DNA of 8,284 bases from CAYLLT01 sp964591605 (GTDB taxonomy: Bacteria > Planctomycetota > Phycisphaerae > UBA1845 > PWPN01): assembly GCA_964591605.1 (NCBI GenBank), contig CAZQEN010000335.1, positions 1 through 8,284 on the forward strand. The letters are read 5' to 3'. Both the position numbers and the translations under genes were made by a program. The notes beneath the pieces are model-generated. The model was not told the origin of the DNA and searched no databases. It worked only from the letters and a program-made list of their open reading frames with translations. This document shows, one piece after another, positions 5,506 to 8,284 of this stretch (positions are counted from its first letter, which is position 1; every line of letters begins with the position of its first letter).

Positions 5506-6381
5506 TCACCACCAGATCAGGTCTTGATCGCGGACCAGTGTGGCGGTCCGGCGGAAAGTCAGGTCGGTTCTGGGGTCCTTGCCTTCGCGGAATCCGATCG
5601 GGAACCGGGTGCTCGGCTGCCATTGAACGTGCGCGTCGCCGAAGGCGAGGTTCGATCCTTCCAGGGGTATTCGCTGCCCCGCGACGGGCGGCTGGTACCA
5701 CGGGCCGTGGTTGATGCGCCAGCGGTTCCCGCCGCTGTGCATCATGATCAGGTCGGACATCAGGGCACGGCGGGCGTCGGATTCCCTGGTCACGTAGAAG
5801 CGCCGCTTCGATGGGATGTCGCGCTTCGCGTCGCAGACCGCCGGGTCGCCCCAGTTCGCGTGGCACTCCGCCGGGTCGTTCACTGCGTCGTTCAGCCGCG
5901 CCAGGTACGTGTACGTGATGTGCAGATAGGCCGGCGCATTGGGGTCCACCTGGTCCTGCCCGATCACGTCCCCCTGCCGCTCGCGGTCGGGAACCTCCGG
6001 GCAGTAGAACACGTCGCCCGCCCGGATGTCGTTGGCATTCGTCGAGTTCTTGAAGCCCGTCCGCAGAAATCGCGCCAGGACGCGGTGCGTCTCGGTGGTC
6101 ATGAGACCGAACGCCTCACCCTCGCCCGTGGCCTTGTTGATGTTGATCATCGCCTGCTGCGGAAACTCGCGATAACTCTCCCGGTAGGTCGTGAGGGCCA
6201 GAGAGAGCTGGTGCAGGTTGTTGGCGCACAGGGTGCGCCGGGCCTGCTTGCGCGCCCGGTGCATGCTCGGCAGGAGGATCGCCGCCAGCAGGGCGATGAT
6301 GGCGACGACCACCAGAACTTCGATCAACGTGAATCCCCGCCGACATCGGTCGGAAGGTCTCTGAGCGAGTGAGCTGAGCAT
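5506..6381 (-). CDS. Pseudopilin-like protein with prepilin N-terminal cleavage/methylation motif
   Basis: 291 aa from the ATG at 6381-6379. The frame runs 48 codons further upstream, but only this start puts a short basic leader (residues 1-16, ending RCRRG) before the prepilin motif GFTLIEVLVVVAIIALLAAI (16-35). Cleavage is expected after G16, with Phe as the new methylated N-terminus and E21 as the conserved Glu5. The Shine-Dalgarno sequence is weak (AGGA about 10 bases upstream). Residue 54 onward is a globular domain with several Cys (C52, C127, C173, C183). Near the end it carries NLAFGDAHVQW (244-254), the 'H-X9-DG'-type motif of the large planctomycete pseudopilin families. These are processed by a prepilin peptidase and sit in the inner membrane or in type II secretion/pilus-like fibres; individual roles are mostly unknown. 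No secretion machinery genes are nearby. The 4018-5412 gene follows on the same strand and could be co-transcribed. Confidence 0.9.
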   Translation of the reverse strand: MLSSLAQRPSDRCRRGFTLIEVLVVVAIIALLAAILLPSMHRARKQARRTLCANNLHQLSLALTTYRESYREFPQQAMININKATGEGEAFGLMTTETHRVLARFLRTGFKNSTNANDIRAGDVFYCPEVPDRERQGDVIGQDQVDPNAPAYLHITYTYLARLNDAVNDPAECHANWGDPAVCDAKRDIPSKRRFYVTRESDARRALMSDLIMMHSGGNRWRINHGPWYQPPVAGQRIPLEGSNLAFGDAHVQWQPSTRFPIGFREGKDPRTDLTFRRTATLVRDQDLIWW

Positions 6382-6570
6382 GGCACTGATGTCCTTGACG
6401 ACGGAACGAACGAGGGCGGAGTCTTTCGCTGAGGACTCTCCCGGAAGACCACCTTCCAGCCGTGCGCTGACTCCTGTGACGGCCGGGTGGCCTGACCGCA
6501 GACTCCAGTTGCACCATGATATCATCGGCTCGCGATTTGAAAAGGGCGATTCACAGCCGCAGCTCCCGCA
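6382..6570. other. Upstream region of the pseudopilin gene, no gene seen
   Basis: This part of the 860-base intergenic stretch between two divergent genes should hold the minus-strand pseudopilin promoter. I find a TATCAT (minus strand, near 6520) but no convincing -35, so I do not call a promoter. The open frames here lack ribosome sites and protein character. Confidence 0.5.
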
Positions 6571-6678
6571 GGGTGCATCCGAAACTCAGGGGCGTCGCTC
6601 CCGGGTGGCATGGGTCCCGGCGCGCCGGGATACTCGCTGCCCATGCCACCCACCTGCCCCTGAACTCTGGATGCACCC
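6571..6678. repeat. 108-bp nested inverted repeat (large hairpin element)
   Basis: The ends are perfect inverted repeats, GGGTGCATCC (6571-6580) and GGATGCACCC (6669-6678). Inside lie two more perfectly paired blocks: CAGGGGC (6587-6593) with GCCCCTG (6656-6662), and GGGTGGCATGGG (6603-6614) with CCCATGCCACCC (6640-6651). The paired blocks are separated by small internal loops (6/6 and 9/4 bases). The top contains a self-complementary 16-mer, TCCCGGCGCGCCGGGA (6615-6630). In all 29 bp are perfectly paired outside the top palindrome. It has no coding content and no obvious target-site duplication. It could be a REP/BIME-type element, a short non-autonomous element or a structured RNA. Confidence 0.8.
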
Positions 6679-6961
6679 GCTCCGGCGATCTCTTGCTGGC
6701 TGCGGTGCCTGAGGCCGGGCTTCGGCCATGCGGGCGTCGAAATTGTCAACGCAGATGTACGCCCCGGATCAACCGTTGTCGCCCAGTCTCCACCGGCTCG
6801 GCGCCAATTCTGCGCGTAAGTGTCAGCCAATCAGTGACTAACGCCCGGGTTCGACGAGAGGGCGTACCGGGATCGCGGATCGATGTGCCGCGCAGATTAT
6901 CAATAAAGACAGGCGGCGGTCTGCGTTCGTGCCCGGTCGCTGTCACCGACGCCGCGTTTCC
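6679..6961. other. Intergenic stretch, no gene seen
   Basis: No supported gene lies here. The longest plus-strand frame crosses the inverted repeat and has an Arg/Ser/Gly-rich, non-protein-like composition. An AT-rich patch near 6894-6912 (GATTATCAATAAAGACA) stands out but matches no promoter I can defend. Confidence 0.45.
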
Positions 6962-7043
6962 GGTTGAATCGCTTCAACCCGCCCTCCGGCGGGACTGCCT
7001 TGGCGGCAGCATTCGGGCGGACGGTCGCATCAGGCCGCCGAAT
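6962..7043. other. Four consecutive short hairpins upstream of the PEP-CTERM gene
   Basis: Hairpins, in order. First, GGTTGAA/TTCAACC (6962-6979, 7 bp, loop TCGC). Second, CCCGCC/GGCGGG (6978-6993, 6 bp, loop CTCC), sharing two bases with the first. Third, CTGCC/GGCAG (6995-7009, 5 bp). Fourth, ATTCGGGCGG against CCGCCGAAT (7011-7043, 9 pairs with one bulge). None has a T tract, so they are not ordinary terminators. The array ends four bases before a TTGACA box. It could be a structured RNA, a binding-site array or a remnant of mobile DNA. Confidence 0.5.
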
Positions 7044-7046
7044 TGG

Positions 7047-7074
7047 TTGACAGCCGGAGCCCGATGAGTACCAT
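7047..7074 (+). promoter_or_regulatory. Candidate sigma-70-type promoter for the PEP-CTERM gene
   Basis: A perfect TTGACA (7047-7052), a 16-bp spacer and TACCAT (7069-7074, 4 of 6 matches to TATAAT). This would give a leader of about 160 bases before the ATG at 7243. The leader contains a 7-bp hairpin (GTGCTCC 7085-7091 with GGAGCAC 7103-7109). The weak -10 keeps this tentative. Confidence 0.35.
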
Positions 7075-7229
7075 GTTTCCCATCGTGCTCCACCGGAGGC
7101 GGGGAGCACGCAATCCGCGGGAGGAGGAAGCGTTCAACCAGCTCTTAGTCCATGCGGTGCGGCGCAGCGCTTCGACGCGTACCTCGCGCGCGGATCCCAT
7201 GAGGCGATGGCCGTCCACCCACATCTAAA

Positions 7230-7236
7230 AGGAGGT
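7230..7236 (+). promoter_or_regulatory. Strong ribosome binding site fixing the PEP-CTERM gene start
   Basis: AGGAGGT, an almost full anti-16S match, lies 6 bases before the ATG at 7243. It selects this start over an in-frame ATG at 7207, which would add 12 residues and bury the signal peptide start. Confidence 0.9.
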
Positions 7237-7242
7237 AGAGGA

Positions 7243-8022
7243 ATGCGAACACTCATGATGGCTCTGTTGACGCTGGCGATCGCGTCGGGAGGTGCGATGG
7301 CGGCTGCCACGTCCAGCACAGCCCACGGCGTCTTGTCGACCGATCTGAACGGCATGATCAAGGTTGGAGACCTCATCTCCGGCCAGATCGGCACCGAGTT
7401 GCCGCCGCTCAACGGCTGGCACTCCGCCAACACAGATCCGCTCGACCAGCTTCCGGCTTTTACGGACGACGGCGGGATGCGGGGAACTGGTTTGACCGGC
7501 CTGCTCAACGACTTTCCCACGCCGGGCACACCTGCCAAGACGGTGCAGTACGGTTTGGGGGGGGCCAAGGACATCGCGAGCATCGGTATCCTCACCGGTA
7601 ACAACGGTCAGGACGGCCGCATCTTTTCAACCACCGTCATCAAGTACTCCACCGATAATGGCGCCAACTTCCAAACGCTGGGCTACTTCCAGTCGGATCC
7701 GTCGGGCACGCTGAACAACGCTGGCAGCAACCCGCGATACGGCTCCACCTACGTCACGATCACGGACGACGCGAGCGCCACACTGCTGGCCAGCGTGACC
7801 CATCTGCAGTTCCTCCTGTTCGGGGTAGACAACACTGGCGGGCAGATGCGCGATCCGTATGATGGCGTGAACCCGTATACGGGACTCGACGATGGCCTGA
7901 ACGCGCCCAACACGTCGCCCCTCGTCCTCGAGCTGGACGTGGTCGAGGTTCCCGAGCCGGCCGGACTCGTGCTGCTGGGTCTGGGCGGACTGCTGCTGCG
8001 CCGCCGCGGCCGGATCGCGTAG
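7243..8022 (+). CDS. PEP-CTERM exported protein sharing a domain with the 4018-5412 product
   Basis: 259 aa. Residues 1-20 form a signal peptide (basic start, MMALLTLAIA core, cleavage near AMA/AAT). The C-terminus (VPEPAGLVLLGLGG, 236-249, then RRRGR) is a textbook PEP-CTERM tail: VPEP motif, hydrophobic helix and Arg-rich end. Such tails are recognised by exosortase, which removes them during export; the products are typically linked to extracellular matrix or the outer surface. No exosortase gene is in the window. The middle domain (about 25-235) is beta-rich and parallels the 4018-5412 protein: GDLISG (42-47), FTDDGG (73-78), GLLNDF (86-91), DGRIF (124-128), TDDASAT (174-180), LELDVVEV (229-236). 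The function of that domain is unknown. The gene stands alone with its own candidate promoter (7047-7074) and terminator (8067-8101). Confidence 0.9.
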   Translation: MRTLMMALLTLAIASGGAMAAATSSTAHGVLSTDLNGMIKVGDLISGQIGTELPPLNGWHSANTDPLDQLPAFTDDGGMRGTGLTGLLNDFPTPGTPAKTVQYGLGGAKDIASIGILTGNNGQDGRIFSTTVIKYSTDNGANFQTLGYFQSDPSGTLNNAGSNPRYGSTYVTITDDASATLLASVTHLQFLLFGVDNTGGQMRDPYDGVNPYTGLDDGLNAPNTSPLVLELDVVEVPEPAGLVLLGLGGLLLRRRGRIA

Positions 8023-8066
8023 GCAGTCAACGCTCTGTTTCTGCATCAGCTCTTGATCAACCAGAA

Positions 8067-8101
8067 CCCTCCCGGGCAATCCCCGTCCGGGAGGGCTTTT
8101 T
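8067..8101 (+). terminator. Rho-independent terminator of the PEP-CTERM gene
   Basis: Perfect 9-bp stem CCCTCCCGG (8067-8075) with CCGGGAGGG (8087-8095), an 11-base loop, then C and five T (8097-8101). It lies 44 bases after the stop of the gene at 7243-8022, in the right orientation. Confidence 0.92.
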
Positions 8102-8284
8102 GTCAGGCGGCAGCAGAGGTTGAACCTCATACCATCGCCAGGATGAGTGCCCGCCAACGCGCGCATCAGAACCTGAAGCGTCAGCGACAGGCCTGACCTG
8201 CGAACGGGGGTGGCTCCACACCGCCGGCAGGGCCCCTCACTGGCGATCGCGATTCTGACACGTGCCCGGCTGGCCGGCGGGCCG
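8102..8284. other. Window end, no gene seen
   Basis: These 183 bases hold no convincing coding frame on either strand. A 13-base hairpin (GAGGT-TGA-ACCTC, 8116-8128) and a 17-codon frame at 8143-8196 without a good ribosome site are all I see. Confidence 0.5.

Noticed and set aside
3916..6372. Very long plus-strand open frame of 818 codons
   Set aside because: It lies antisense across two well-supported minus-strand genes (export protein and pseudopilin). It has no ribosome site, and its Val/Arg/His-rich composition is a by-product of high-GC codon use on the other strand.
7043..7228. 61-codon plus-strand frame before the PEP-CTERM gene
   Set aside because: It overlaps the candidate promoter, has an Arg/Ser-rich composition and lacks a ribosome site.
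8143..8196. 17-codon frame after the last terminator
   Set aside because: It is too short, has no convincing ribosome site and shows a basic, low-information composition.

Overview
The window reads as high-GC bacterial DNA, most likely from a planctomycete, probably the Phycisphaerae or a related uncultured lineage. This is an inference from protein style. It holds a PEP-CTERM exported protein, a pseudopilin with a prepilin cleavage site and a C-terminal GDAHVxW motif, and an exported protein that ends in Asp/Cys-rich repeats and a dockerin-like pair of calcium loops. That combination is typical of the group. There are no rRNA, tRNA, CRISPR or transposase genes.

Layout. Positions 1-2809 (+) hold a tight set of four genes: the tail of a DUF4160-like gene, a DUF2442-like gene overlapping it by ATGA, an exported protein of unknown function with a BamE/SmpA-like segment (GTG start, 14 bp gap), and a 278-aa protein of unknown function. 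Positions 2980-3571 (+) hold a toxin-antitoxin module, a DUF433 antitoxin followed directly by a DUF5615 PIN-like toxin gene. The toxin gene is broken by one extra T at 3415/3416. Positions 3572-3930 carry no intact gene. They contain an imperfect inverted repeat (3760-3819) and a 70-bp relic (3861-3930) that matches the early coding part of the 511-1935 gene at about 80% identity.

On the minus strand, a pseudopilin gene (5506-6381) is followed 93 bp later by a 464-aa exported protein (4018-5412), which ends at a clear Rho-independent terminator (3928-3963). The long intergenic stretch 6382-7242 holds a striking 108-bp inverted repeat (6571-6678), four back-to-back hairpins (6962-7043) and a candidate promoter. 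These precede a 259-aa PEP-CTERM protein (7243-8022), which has its own terminator (8067-8101). The last 183 bases show no gene.

How the parts relate. The two exported proteins at 4018-5412 and 7243-8022 share an N-terminal domain but carry different C-terminal modules, so the 3' half looks like a surface or export locus built on one domain with two attachment styles. The 5' half looks like accessory DNA: two small TA-style modules, one of them decayed, around two orphan genes, with repeat and gene-relic scars. I see no clear new defence or mobile system. The best leads are the shared exported domain, the gene relic next to a repeat, the frameshifted toxin and the large inverted repeat.
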